Source: Motiliproteus sp. MSK22-1 (lineage in GTDB: Bacteria; Pseudomonadota; Gammaproteobacteria; Pseudomonadales; Balneatricaceae). From it: a stretch of DNA of 64,000 nt. The notes beneath the pieces are model-generated. The model was not told the DNA's origin, made no database searches, and saw only the letters and a program-made list of their open reading frames with translations. Each line of letters opens with the position of its first letter. Position 1 is the first letter of the stretch. The stretch is from assembly GCF_001968815.1 (NCBI RefSeq), contig NZ_MIEQ01000046.1, forward strand, positions 267,803 through 331,802, given 5' to 3'. Shown here piece by piece: positions 17,356 through 26,346 of this stretch. A program made the position numbers and the translations under genes.

Positions 17356-19557
17356 ATGGACAGATCACAGCCTTGGACAGGCACAAGTTACAGTGCCTGC
17401 ATAGAAAGCTCTAAAAAACAGCACTCCTGTGATACGGTCATGGAGACCATATTGGTGGTCGATAATGATCCTCGGATGGTATCCAGTGTCAGAGATCTGT
17501 TGGATTCTTATGGCTATGAGTGCATCACTGCCAGTGGCGGTGCGATGGCGTTGGAGTTACTGACTCAGCAATCCATTGATCTTATTTTGCTTGATCTGAA
17601 CATGCCGGATGTTAGCGGCTACCATGTGCTCAAGGAAGTCGCTGCCAACCACCCTAATACCGATACTATCATTATCAGCGGTTATTCTTGCGCGGAAAGC
17701 GCCTCCCAGTTATTAAGATCCGGTGCTAACGATTTTTTGCGCAAACCCTACGCTCCTGACGAACTGATTCAAGCTATCGAAAACACCGCGAATAGACGCC
17801 GTGCAAAACGTAAACTTAACCGCGTACAAGAACGTTTAGAAACTTCTGAACAACGTCACAGATTCATAGTTAACAACTCCCCTGATGTTGTATACATGCT
17901 TGATGATAAGGGTGTGTTTAACTTTATCAACGAGCGCGTTGAATCTTTGCTGGGATACCAAAGGGATGAGCTTATTGGCTTGCATTACTCCAATCTTGTT
18001 CATGACGACGACCTGGAAAAAATAAAGTACGCTTTTTCGGAACGCAGAACCGGTACCCGGGCCAGTCATAACCTTGAATTTCGGATGATTGGCAAGCTTA
18101 CCAGTAATAAAAACGGCTATTTTGAGCATCAAACCATCCCGGCAGAATTAAGTGCAATGGGGGTTTATAGCGGGGATCAGCAACAATCTGATAAAGTTTT
18201 TATAGGCACCTATGGTGTCGTTCGTGACATCAGCGAACGAAAGCGAGCAGAAGAACTCGTTAATTTTCAGCTCTATCATGATCTATTGACAAAGCTGCCT
18301 AACAGAGCCCTTTTTAGAGATCGTCTAACACTGGCAATCGCACAAGCAAAACGTAACGAAAATCAGTTGGCGGTCATGTATCTGGATATGGACCGGTTTA
18401 AAATAATCAATGACTCCCTGGGACACCTGATAGGTGATCAGTTATTACAATCCGTCGCTATTAAGTTAAGAAGCTGTTTAAGAGACAGTGACACATTAGC
18501 GCGCGTGGGCGGTGACGAATTCAACCTGCTGTTACCGAACATCAATTCAAAACAAGATGCTGCAACAATAGCCAGCAAAATTCTTGTAGAGCTTGAAAAA
18601 CCCATGGAACTGGAAGGTGTTGAAGTATTCATCAGTTTCAGTATCGGTATTGCTATTTTCCCTCAGGATGGTGACACGATAGACTCATTAATCAAGCATG
18701 CCGATACCGCTATGTATCATGTAAAGGAGCACGGTAAGAAAAATTTTGAATTTTACGATGCCGAAATGAGAACCAAGCACGGTAGGCACCTATCTCTTGA
18801 AAGCGGCCTGCGAAGTGCACTTGAGCTAAATCAGTTTCGTATTTTTTACCAACCCCAAATTGATGTTATCAGCGGCAATGTTGTTGGGGTTGAAGCTCTT
18901 CTTCGCTGGGATCACCCAAAAGAAGGCTTGATTATGCCGAATGATTTTATTTCACTTTCTGAAGAAATTGGGATGATCAATCAGATGGGGCGCTGGGTCC
19001 TGAACAACGCCTGCAAGACCGTTAAAGAATGGTCTACCCAAGGGCTCCCTGCCGTGAAACTCGCCATAAACGTATCAGCTCGGGAGTTAATGCAGCCCGA
19101 TTTCCCTGATTATGTCGTTGATATTCTAAAAACGCATAGACTCTCCAGTCACCTATTGGAGATCGAAGTTACAGAAAATGTACTCATGCGGGATATGGAT
19201 CAAACCGTCACAAAATTGAGGCGTCTTGCTGATTTCGGTGTTCAAATTGCTGTTGACGATTTTGGGACAGGGTATTCATCTTTAAGCTATCTGCAAACAC
19301 TGCCATTGAACACTCTCAAAATTGACCGGTCTTTTGTCAGCGAAATACGCAATAGCAAAGACAGCAACACGATAATCTATGCAATAGCCTCCATGGCAAA
19401 AGGGCTGGGCCTTAATCTGGTTGCCGAAGGTGTTGAAACCAAAGCTCAGTTAGGCTTTTTAAAACGTGTTGACTGTCCTGTCATACAGGGATATCTAACA
19501 GGCCCTCCCAGGCCAGCCGACGAGCTCTGGGAAAACTTTTCCAAGGCGATGGTCTAG
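17356..19557 (+). CDS. Response regulator with PAS, GGDEF and EAL domains
   Basis: The protein has up to 733 residues; an alternative start is the ATG at 17440, directly before the receiver domain. Order: receiver (phospho-Asp in LILLDLNMP), PAS (about 165-300, starting HRFIVNNSPDVVYML), GGDEF with an intact motif at 385-389, and EAL with EAL at residues 513-515 in GVEALLRW. Both catalytic motifs look active, so it could make and break c-di-GMP under control of the upstream HDOD kinase. The DDFGTGYSS motif of the EAL domain is also present. Confidence 0.93.
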   Translation: MDRSQPWTGTSYSACIESSKKQHSCDTVMETILVVDNDPRMVSSVRDLLDSYGYECITASGGAMALELLTQQSIDLILLDLNMPDVSGYHVLKEVAANHPNTDTIIISGYSCAESASQLLRSGANDFLRKPYAPDELIQAIENTANRRRAKRKLNRVQERLETSEQRHRFIVNNSPDVVYMLDDKGVFNFINERVESLLGYQRDELIGLHYSNLVHDDDLEKIKYAFSERRTGTRASHNLEFRMIGKLTSNKNGYFEHQTIPAELSAMGVYSGDQQQSDKVFIGTYGVVRDISERKRAEELVNFQLYHDLLTKLPNRALFRDRLTLAIAQAKRNENQLAVMYLDMDRFKIINDSLGHLIGDQLLQSVAIKLRSCLRDSDTLARVGGDEFNLLLPNINSKQDAATIASKILVELEKPMELEGVEVFISFSIGIAIFPQDGDTIDSLIKHADTAMYHVKEHGKKNFEFYDAEMRTKHGRHLSLESGLRSALELNQFRIFYQPQIDVISGNVVGVEALLRWDHPKEGLIMPNDFISLSEEIGMINQMGRWVLNNACKTVKEWSTQGLPAVKLAINVSARELMQPDFPDYVVDILKTHRLSSHLLEIEVTENVLMRDMDQTVTKLRRLADFGVQIAVDDFGTGYSSLSYLQTLPLNTLKIDRSFVSEIRNSKDSNTIIYAIASMAKGLGLNLVAEGVETKAQLGFLKRVDCPVIQGYLTGPPRPADELWENFSKAMV

Positions 19558-19616
19558 AAACGGCCAGGATCTTCTTTTTGAGTTTTACAGAGACTGGAAA
19601 GCGGTCCCTATATTTC

Positions 19617-21014
19617 TTAGTCTCCAAATTGCAGCAAAGCGTCAAGCTTCGTACCGTTGCCGGGTTCTGTTCGAATAGTAAAGGAGCCCCCCAATAGCTC
19701 GACTCTCTCCCGCATTGTCCTCAAGCCAATACCTGAAGCCCCACCCTTCGGCATAAGTTCAAACCCGCACCCGTTATCCTCTATAGTTAACAGAACCCGA
19801 TCCTCAAACCATCGCACCCTTAATCTTATTAAACTGGCATCAGCGTGACGTTCTACGTTGGTTAAAGACTCCTGCACTACTCGATATAGCGTGATTTCTA
19901 TCTGCTCCGGCATTCGGCGGTCTGCAATATTTGTTTGTAAATCAATCCTGATCCCCGTCCGCTCGGAGAACTCATCCAGTAAGCTGCTCAGCGCCGGTAA
20001 TAACCCCAGATCATCCAGGACACTGGGACGCAGGTCATGGGAGATTCGACGAACCTCCTGAATGGCTTCATTCAGCGCACACCGGCCTCTTTCCAGCTCA
20101 TCCACTACCTGATCATGAGCGACAACTCCTTTCTCTTTCGATACCTTATCCATTGCCAGCTCAATACGAAATTTGACAGATACCATCAATTGGTTAATGC
20201 CATCATGTAATTCTCTGGAAAACCGTCTGCGTTCAGAAACCTGAAGCTGCATATACTTTCGCGCGAGATCACGAAGTTTAACGTCTGCCATTCGGTGTTC
20301 GTGCAGGTTAAAAGCAATCCCTATTACCGTAACGATGACCACCACTATTGAGGTAATCACCAGTACAGTGAAAAATGTATTACGAACATTCTTATCAACT
20401 TCCGCCCGTATTTTGGATACTTCGCGAGCAATATCATCTATATACAGACCTGTACCTAACATCCATTTCCAGTTAGGCAGCTGCACCACATAACTCAGCT
20501 TATCTTCTACTTCTCCCAAGGAAGGTTTTCGCCATTGGTATCGGTGAAAGCCACCTCCCTCTCGAGCCCGTTGAAGAAGGTTTTGAATAATAAGATTACC
20601 ATTCTGGTCTTGAAGATTAATCAGATTCCGACCCACCAGCTCAGGTTGCTGAGGGTGAACAAGACTCACGCCGGTATCGTCATACACGAAAAAATAACCA
20701 TCTTCGCCAAAGGTCAGGTTATGCAATATTGATTTGACTTGCCGCTGTGCTTCCTCAGCCCCCAGATCAGGATGATCATATACATGGGCTATGGAGGTTA
20801 GAGCTAAACTGACATAATGCTTAAGCTCATTTTTTTTGGAAGCAAGAAGGTTGCTCTCAAAAATCTGAATTTCCTGCTCTCCAAGCTTCCGGGCCTGATA
20901 GAGCTCTATCAGAGTAATACTTACAGCAACCAGGAGCAAAGGTAACAGAGCCAGCATTAATATTTTGGTTTTTAGTGATATGCCTTCTTTCAGTACTGCC
21001 GTTAACCTGACCAT
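19617..21014 (-). CDS. Cache-domain sensor histidine kinase, NarX/UhpB type
   Basis: The protein is 465 residues from ATG 21014, which has AGGAAC just upstream; an ATG eight codons earlier lacks a site. A membrane span near the N-terminus is followed by a periplasmic single-Cache domain (GYFFVYDDTGVSLVHP), a second span (about 212-235), then a HisKA_3 domain with SRELHDGINQL and a HATPase with a DNGCGF motif. Kinases of this type usually pair with a LuxR-family regulator, but none is adjacent. The Cache domain is of the same kind as in the chemoreceptor at 61899-63533, which senses small molecules. Confidence 0.88.
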   Translation of the reverse strand: MVRLTAVLKEGISLKTKILMLALLPLLLVAVSITLIELYQARKLGEQEIQIFESNLLASKKNELKHYVSLALTSIAHVYDHPDLGAEEAQRQVKSILHNLTFGEDGYFFVYDDTGVSLVHPQQPELVGRNLINLQDQNGNLIIQNLLQRAREGGGFHRYQWRKPSLGEVEDKLSYVVQLPNWKWMLGTGLYIDDIAREVSKIRAEVDKNVRNTFFTVLVITSIVVVIVTVIGIAFNLHEHRMADVKLRDLARKYMQLQVSERRRFSRELHDGINQLMVSVKFRIELAMDKVSKEKGVVAHDQVVDELERGRCALNEAIQEVRRISHDLRPSVLDDLGLLPALSSLLDEFSERTGIRIDLQTNIADRRMPEQIEITLYRVVQESLTNVERHADASLIRLRVRWFEDRVLLTIEDNGCGFELMPKGGASGIGLRTMRERVELLGGSFTIRTEPGNGTKLDALLQFGD

Positions 21015-21254
21015 TATGTTCCTGTGATCTGTATACACCTATCAGCGTTGAAGACTTATCTACGCTGATTACCCATAAGTCCAGTGCTACAAGCTCCAAC
21101 AGCCATAAACTTATTGGTGAAGGGCGCTACGCTGTCTTTCTGGCATCTGACCGCTAGAGCCCAGGGAGAATGCAATGCACTTGTCCATAGGTTCCCTAAA
21201 CATCGGATCAAAATCAAACCTATTCTGAACATATCGGTAACAAGAACCCCTGAA

Positions 21255-24200
21255 TCAGGGTGTAAGTCGGGCCGTCCCGGTCTCTTTTGCGCTAACAGCT
21301 TCCATCTCCTTTTTATCACCAATCAGGACATACAGAGCAGGAACTAAAATCAGTGTCAAAAAAGTTGATATCAGCATACCACCGATAATAGCCCATCCCA
21401 TCGGTGCCCAGAGGGTACTGCCTTCCAACGTTAACGGGAGCAACCCTACCACAGTCGTCAGCGATGTAAGAAGGATAGGGATCAGCCTTGACTGTGCAGA
21501 CGCCAGTACTGCCTCGGTTCGTCCCATCCCTTCTCTGCGCATCTGATTGGCACCATCCACCAATATAATTGAATTATTGACAACGATACCTACCAGGCTG
21601 TTCAGACCAACAAATGCCATGACGGAGAAGGAAAACCCGGACAGCCAAAGGGCTGCAACAGCACCGGTGATAGCAAAAGGAATCGCGGAGATAACAATTA
21701 ACGGCTGACTTAAGGAGCGGAACTGAGCTACAAGGACCGCCAGAATACCCAGTAAGGCCGCTATGAGTGCCTGGGTCATTCCAGCAAATGAATTTCCTCT
21801 TTCCTCTTCTTCCCCACCGTATTCAATACGTACTCCGGCAGGTAAATCCAACTTATCAAGACTTTTCGTCAACATCGAGGTTAAGGCTGCCACCGATTGA
21901 CCCCGAGTTACATCTGCAGAAAGAATCGCCGTTCTTTCCAGATTATGATGGAGTAAACTGGCCTGAACTTCGTGCAACTGAAAATCGGCAACCTGTCTTA
22001 ATGCAATCATTTGCCCGCTGGCAGAGGGAATCCGAATCTGCTCAAGATGCTCGATCCGGGGATTACGTGTCTCCGCTAACCTGACAACGATAGGATAATT
22101 ATCACCCTTAATATCACGATACTCTCCGACGGCCAGACCCGCTAAAGCCGTTCGGACAAGCTCATCGATTTGCCCGATGGATATGCCCAGGCCAGCCGCA
22201 AGCTCGCGGCGTATATCTACGCGTAATTCCATTCGAGTCTGACCGAGAGGATTCTCAATATTAATGAGTCCTTTAACCTTTTCCATTTGTTGCTCAACCA
22301 GATGAGAAACCCGAATCAGATTTTCAAGATGATCCCCTTTAATGCGTACAGAGACAGGGCTGCCACTGGCTGGCCCCTGTTGCAATTCTTTAATCCTGAT
22401 TCGAACGCCAGGATAGGGTTCCAGCTTTCGCCTCCAATTATCGATAAGTGGACCAATAGCCTTTCCATCATAGTGACTCAAGTGCACCAGTAACTGGCCC
22501 TGATTCGGAGTACCTCGCTCTGGCGCTTCATTGTAGTAGATTCTGGGATTATCCGCCCCGATGTTTTCAACGATAGAGCTAACCAGTGGCTGCTCAGCAA
22601 GCCAGTCTGAAACATCCCTGACAACCTTCTGGGTTCGGTAGATGCTTCCGTTTTGAGGTGTCTCGATATTGATCAGCAACAGTGCTTTTTCGGCCTTGGG
22701 AAAGAGGCTCACTCCTACTTTTGGAACCAGACTAAGACTGGATAGAAAGATAAGGATAGCTAACAGCAATGTTAACCAGGGATAGGAGATAGCCAGGGAT
22801 AAGGCTGATCGATAACCCGTTTCCGAAAAAGACTTCAAGCCACGCTGTAACAGTGGTAATTTTTTTTCTTTAGTGATTAAAAAACGGCCAGCTAACAACG
22901 TACTTAACGTCAACGCGACCAATAAAGAAGCTAGCAGCGTCAGTATGACTGTTGCAGGCATAGAACGCATAAAACTGCCGGTATTATTAGGCAACATCAG
23001 CATCGGCAAGAAAGCCAGCGCTGTGGTTAAGGTCCCACTGACCATAGCCCAACCAACTCGACGGGCCCCTTCGTAAGCTGCTGCAACCCCCTGAAAACCT
23101 TCAGCCCCAGCTCGCCCAATACTTTCAGTCAGGACAATGGCATTATCAACCAATAAGCCCAGCGCAACGATAAGACCAACGATAGTCATCTGCTGTAGCC
23201 CAAAACCACTGAGGTCTATCCAGCCAATGGCAATCAGCAGCGAAGTCGGAATAGCCACCATAATGACTAACGCCGCTCGAAAACCAAGCACTAGCAGAAC
23301 CAACAAACCGACCAGCGCCAAACCTTGAGACAGGTTATCAAAAAAACCGTTAACCTGCCGATCGACACTGGGGGCTTGATCAAAGGCGACTTGCAATGAA
23401 ACAGACGCTGGTAAGCTTTTTTGATAGCCTGTCAGATAACGGTTAATCCCCTCCCTAAGTTCAAAGATATTGCTGCCTTTGCTTTGCGTAAGCGTGACAA
23501 AGACACTGCGCTTTCCGTCTAGCCGGGCTATGTGGCTGTCATCAGCATCTCCTTGTTGAACTGTGGCAACCTCCGCCAAACGCAACAAGCGGTCATCCAC
23601 AGAATGTACGACCGTATCTCTGATCTGCTGTAATGACTGATAGCTTCCACTGGTTGATACACTGAATCGGCTGGCTCCTGCATTCACAAAACCACCGGCA
23701 AGGTTACGACTTCCGTCCTGAAGTACGTTAACAACCTGCTGAGCAGTCAGCCCCAGTGCAGACATACGCTCCCAGTCCAGTGCGACCTCAATCTGTTGTT
23801 GAGGAACGCCCCACAATTTCGCCCGCTTGACTCCCGGTATACGCTCCAACCCTTGTTTTAGGTTTTCAGCCAATTGATTAAGTTGAAAATAGCCACTCTC
23901 ATCTGACACCAGGGCAAGTTGCAATACATTAACCTCAGTTGGAGAGAGTCGTCTGATTTCGACATCAACAATCCCCGCCGGTAAGTCGTTGCGCAACCCT
24001 GAGACGGCTTGTCGCACCTCATCATAGGCATCATCAGGGTCCGTACCATAGACAAATTCTACAACCTGACTAACCACCCCGTCTGAAATCCGTGTTTCAA
24101 TTCGTTTTATGTCGTCCAGTCCATTAATTTCCTCTTCCAGAGGATCAACAACCAGACTTTCAAGATCCAGGGGGCTGACACCGGGATAGATGATCGTGAT

Positions 24201-24356
24201 TCCTGCCGCGGCAAAGGAGAATTGTGGATCTTCAGACCGAGGCATGCTCACGAAGGACAGCAAACCAACCAGTACCAGAATAAGTAATAAAATAATGGTA
24301 AAAGCTGAATGATCGATAACAACCTTGGATAATTTCATGAGCTTAGCGACCAGCAA
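21255..24356 (-). CDS. RND efflux pump, inner-membrane permease
   Basis: The protein has 1033 residues with the layout of an AcrB/MexF-like RND transporter: a span at about 13-32, a large periplasmic loop, a membrane block including LLVDNAIVLTESIG (with the proton-relay Asp), a second loop and a final block. It exports substrates using the proton gradient. Its start overlaps the end of the membrane fusion protein gene by 14 bases. No outer-membrane TolC-like gene is adjacent, so it probably uses one encoded elsewhere. Confidence 0.92.
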   Translation of the reverse strand: MLVAKLMKLSKVVIDHSAFTIILLLILVLVGLLSFVSMPRSEDPQFSFAAAGITIIYPGVSPLDLESLVVDPLEEEINGLDDIKRIETRISDGVVSQVVEFVYGTDPDDAYDEVRQAVSGLRNDLPAGIVDVEIRRLSPTEVNVLQLALVSDESGYFQLNQLAENLKQGLERIPGVKRAKLWGVPQQQIEVALDWERMSALGLTAQQVVNVLQDGSRNLAGGFVNAGASRFSVSTSGSYQSLQQIRDTVVHSVDDRLLRLAEVATVQQGDADDSHIARLDGKRSVFVTLTQSKGSNIFELREGINRYLTGYQKSLPASVSLQVAFDQAPSVDRQVNGFFDNLSQGLALVGLLVLLVLGFRAALVIMVAIPTSLLIAIGWIDLSGFGLQQMTIVGLIVALGLLVDNAIVLTESIGRAGAEGFQGVAAAYEGARRVGWAMVSGTLTTALAFLPMLMLPNNTGSFMRSMPATVILTLLASLLVALTLSTLLAGRFLITKEKKLPLLQRGLKSFSETGYRSALSLAISYPWLTLLLAILIFLSSLSLVPKVGVSLFPKAEKALLLINIETPQNGSIYRTQKVVRDVSDWLAEQPLVSSIVENIGADNPRIYYNEAPERGTPNQGQLLVHLSHYDGKAIGPLIDNWRRKLEPYPGVRIRIKELQQGPASGSPVSVRIKGDHLENLIRVSHLVEQQMEKVKGLINIENPLGQTRMELRVDIRRELAAGLGISIGQIDELVRTALAGLAVGEYRDIKGDNYPIVVRLAETRNPRIEHLEQIRIPSASGQMIALRQVADFQLHEVQASLLHHNLERTAILSADVTRGQSVAALTSMLTKSLDKLDLPAGVRIEYGGEEEERGNSFAGMTQALIAALLGILAVLVAQFRSLSQPLIVISAIPFAITGAVAALWLSGFSFSVMAFVGLNSLVGIVVNNSIILVDGANQMRREGMGRTEAVLASAQSRLIPILLTSLTTVVGLLPLTLEGSTLWAPMGWAIIGGMLISTFLTLILVPALYVLIGDKKEMEAVSAKETGTARLTP

Positions 24357-25440
24357 GTTTGAAATCAGTGACGATATTGACCCTATCCCCGTGCCTTAAC
24401 CAGGCCCCCCCTTCAATAACCAGCTTATCTCCGGGTTCAAACCCCTTTTCTACCGCGATTTCATCTCCAAGAAGATAACGGGGTTTTACAGTCCTTCTAC
24501 TGACGATTCCATCAAGATCAACAACCATTACGTCCGCTTCCCTTCCGGTCATTCCAACCACTGATTCAAGAGGAAGGAAGTAGTGTGCGCGATTGGATTC
24601 AGGCCGCAATGCTACACGCGCGAAAAAGCCATCCCGGATAGATACAGGTACAGCAGCCAACTTCACCTCAACGTCAAACGTACCCAGTTGCTGATCCGCC
24701 TGGGTACCGATTTCCGTTACCTCGGCCTTAATGGCCAAATCCTCCCAGGCATCCAGTAAAACGGTAGCTGAATCCCCCACCTTCAATCGCACTAAATCAC
24801 GGTCAGAAAGACCAAATCTCACCACCCACCCAGTGTCCACTGGTGCCAGCTCTAATACTGTTTGACCACCTTTTACATACTCACCCGGATCAATCGGGCG
24901 CCGAACAACAACAGAATCTTTGGGAGCATAAATTGCAGCATGTTTTTGATCATACTTTGCAATCTTCCAGTTTGAGACGGCTGCTGCATGAGCCTGTTCT
25001 GCTGATTCCAGGGCATCATCGCTCACAAGGTTTTGGGCTTTTAATGATTTCAGCCTTTTCAGGTCAGCACTCCGCTTGTCAACCAAAGACTTAATTTGGG
25101 ACAGCCGCGCGTTAACTTCCATCGGATCTAATCGAGCTAGTAATACTCCAGCCTTAACAAACTCTCCTTCATTCACTTCAAGTGATTGAACATAGCCAGC
25201 AACCTTAAATGACAGCGCCCTGACTTCACCGTATCTGATCCTGCCACTGGTTTTAATGGGTATAGTGCGTTGCTCTGGTTTTAACGTGACGACCCGAACA
25301 GAAGGGAAACTGGCCTCATTTTCTTTTTCAATTACATCCACTGCCGCCGGCTCAGCAGCCAGTGTACAGGCACAGAAAACAAACCCGAAAATAGAAAAAA
25401 ATCCAATCAAACGCGATTTCATCATTAAAAAAACTCCCAT
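24343..25440 (-). CDS. RND efflux membrane fusion protein
   Basis: The protein has 365 residues. It starts with a signal peptide (hydrophobic IGFFSIFGFVFCACTLAA), followed by a barrel-sandwich domain (SLEVNEGEFVKAGVLLARLDP), a helical hairpin (VDKRSADLKRLKSLKAQNLV) and beta-barrel domains. It links the RND permease to the outer-membrane channel in the periplasm. It is the first gene of the pump operon, divergent from the TetR regulator. Confidence 0.9.
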   Translation of the reverse strand: MGVFLMMKSRLIGFFSIFGFVFCACTLAAEPAAVDVIEKENEASFPSVRVVTLKPEQRTIPIKTSGRIRYGEVRALSFKVAGYVQSLEVNEGEFVKAGVLLARLDPMEVNARLSQIKSLVDKRSADLKRLKSLKAQNLVSDDALESAEQAHAAAVSNWKIAKYDQKHAAIYAPKDSVVVRRPIDPGEYVKGGQTVLELAPVDTGWVVRFGLSDRDLVRLKVGDSATVLLDAWEDLAIKAEVTEIGTQADQQLGTFDVEVKLAAVPVSIRDGFFARVALRPESNRAHYFLPLESVVGMTGREADVMVVDLDGIVSRRTVKPRYLLGDEIAVEKGFEPGDKLVIEGGAWLRHGDRVNIVTDFKLAGR

Positions 25441-25509
25441 TCCGGCGTGTCCAGTACACAGAATTCAACCGGGCAAGCAGAAACCATCCAATGTTAGCAC
25501 CACTCACAT

Positions 25510-25536
25510 TTGACACACATATGTTTACACTGTCAA
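25510..25536. promoter_or_regulatory. Inverted repeat between efflux operon and TetR gene (candidate operator)
   Basis: TTGACA (25510-25515) and TGTCAA (25531-25536) are perfect inverted copies 15 bases apart, enclosing a partly symmetric ACATATGT. It sits in the 198-base divergent region and is a good candidate binding site for the TetR-type regulator. Confidence 0.5.
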
Positions 25537-25638
25537 CTCAAATATTTGGCTGCTCAACCTGTGAGAGGCGCTCCGGTATAACTAGACAAAGCCCCTTGGC
25601 TGCACAATAATGCTCGCGACTACTAACCTGGAGCCGCG

Positions 25639-26283
25639 ATGACTGCTACAGCGCCAACTTCTTACCACCACGGAAACCTTCGGAAATCTTTAATTGAGGC
25701 AGCATTGCTGCACCTCCAGACACAGAGTACCGACACCTTAAGTCTTAGAGCTTTGGCCAGGCAGGTGGGTGTATCCCAAACGGCTCCTTATCGCCATTTC
25801 AAGGACAAGAAGGCCCTTCTTGAAGAGCTGGCTACACTAGGCTTTAATCGACTGAGTGAACGAATGGAAGCGGCTATTAATCTTTACCCGCTTGATTATC
25901 CCAGGCAAATACTGGCGATTGGAGTCAGCTATATCCGATTTGCCATAGATGAACCGGCATTATTCTTCTTGATCTTTGGTCCAAAAACCCGTGATAAGAA
26001 AGACAATAAAGTTCTGAGTGAAGCAGGAAAGCGCTGTTTCAGAGTATTGCTGAATACGATTGTCACCGGTATTGATGCAGGCGTTTTAAAGCAGGAGCCA
26101 CCGCTTCACATGGCCAACGCAGCCTGGGCCACTGCCCACGGACTGGCTTCCTTGGTGGTCCATGGACATGACAACCCTGAACAGAGCGGCTCTCTGGTGG
26201 ATGAAATGGAAGCAAGCCTGACGCTGCTGGTAAAAGGATTAGTAAAAGAAAACATAGCCGTTGAGCCACTTGATGATCGCTAG
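25639..26283 (+). CDS. TetR-family transcriptional regulator
   Basis: The protein has 214 residues. The N-terminal helix-turn-helix is LRALARQVGVSQTAPYRHFK (residues about 34-53). The C-terminal ligand domain ends with the AWATAHGLASLVVHG segment typical of the WHG subfamily. It is divergent from the RND efflux operon, which it probably represses, with a candidate operator between them. Confidence 0.9.
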   Translation: MTATAPTSYHHGNLRKSLIEAALLHLQTQSTDTLSLRALARQVGVSQTAPYRHFKDKKALLEELATLGFNRLSERMEAAINLYPLDYPRQILAIGVSYIRFAIDEPALFFLIFGPKTRDKKDNKVLSEAGKRCFRVLLNTIVTGIDAGVLKQEPPLHMANAAWATAHGLASLVVHGHDNPEQSGSLVDEMEASLTLLVKGLVKENIAVEPLDDR

Positions 26284-26346
26284 GGTCCGCTGATGACAAC
26301 ATCAATCAGCCCCTTACACCTCAATCTATCCAATGGATTCAGACCG

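Noticed and set aside
21056..21347. Frames on both strands between the Cache kinase and the RND permease
   Set aside because: They overlap the 3' end of the RND gene and show no conserved pattern; the 215-base gap itself holds no supported gene.
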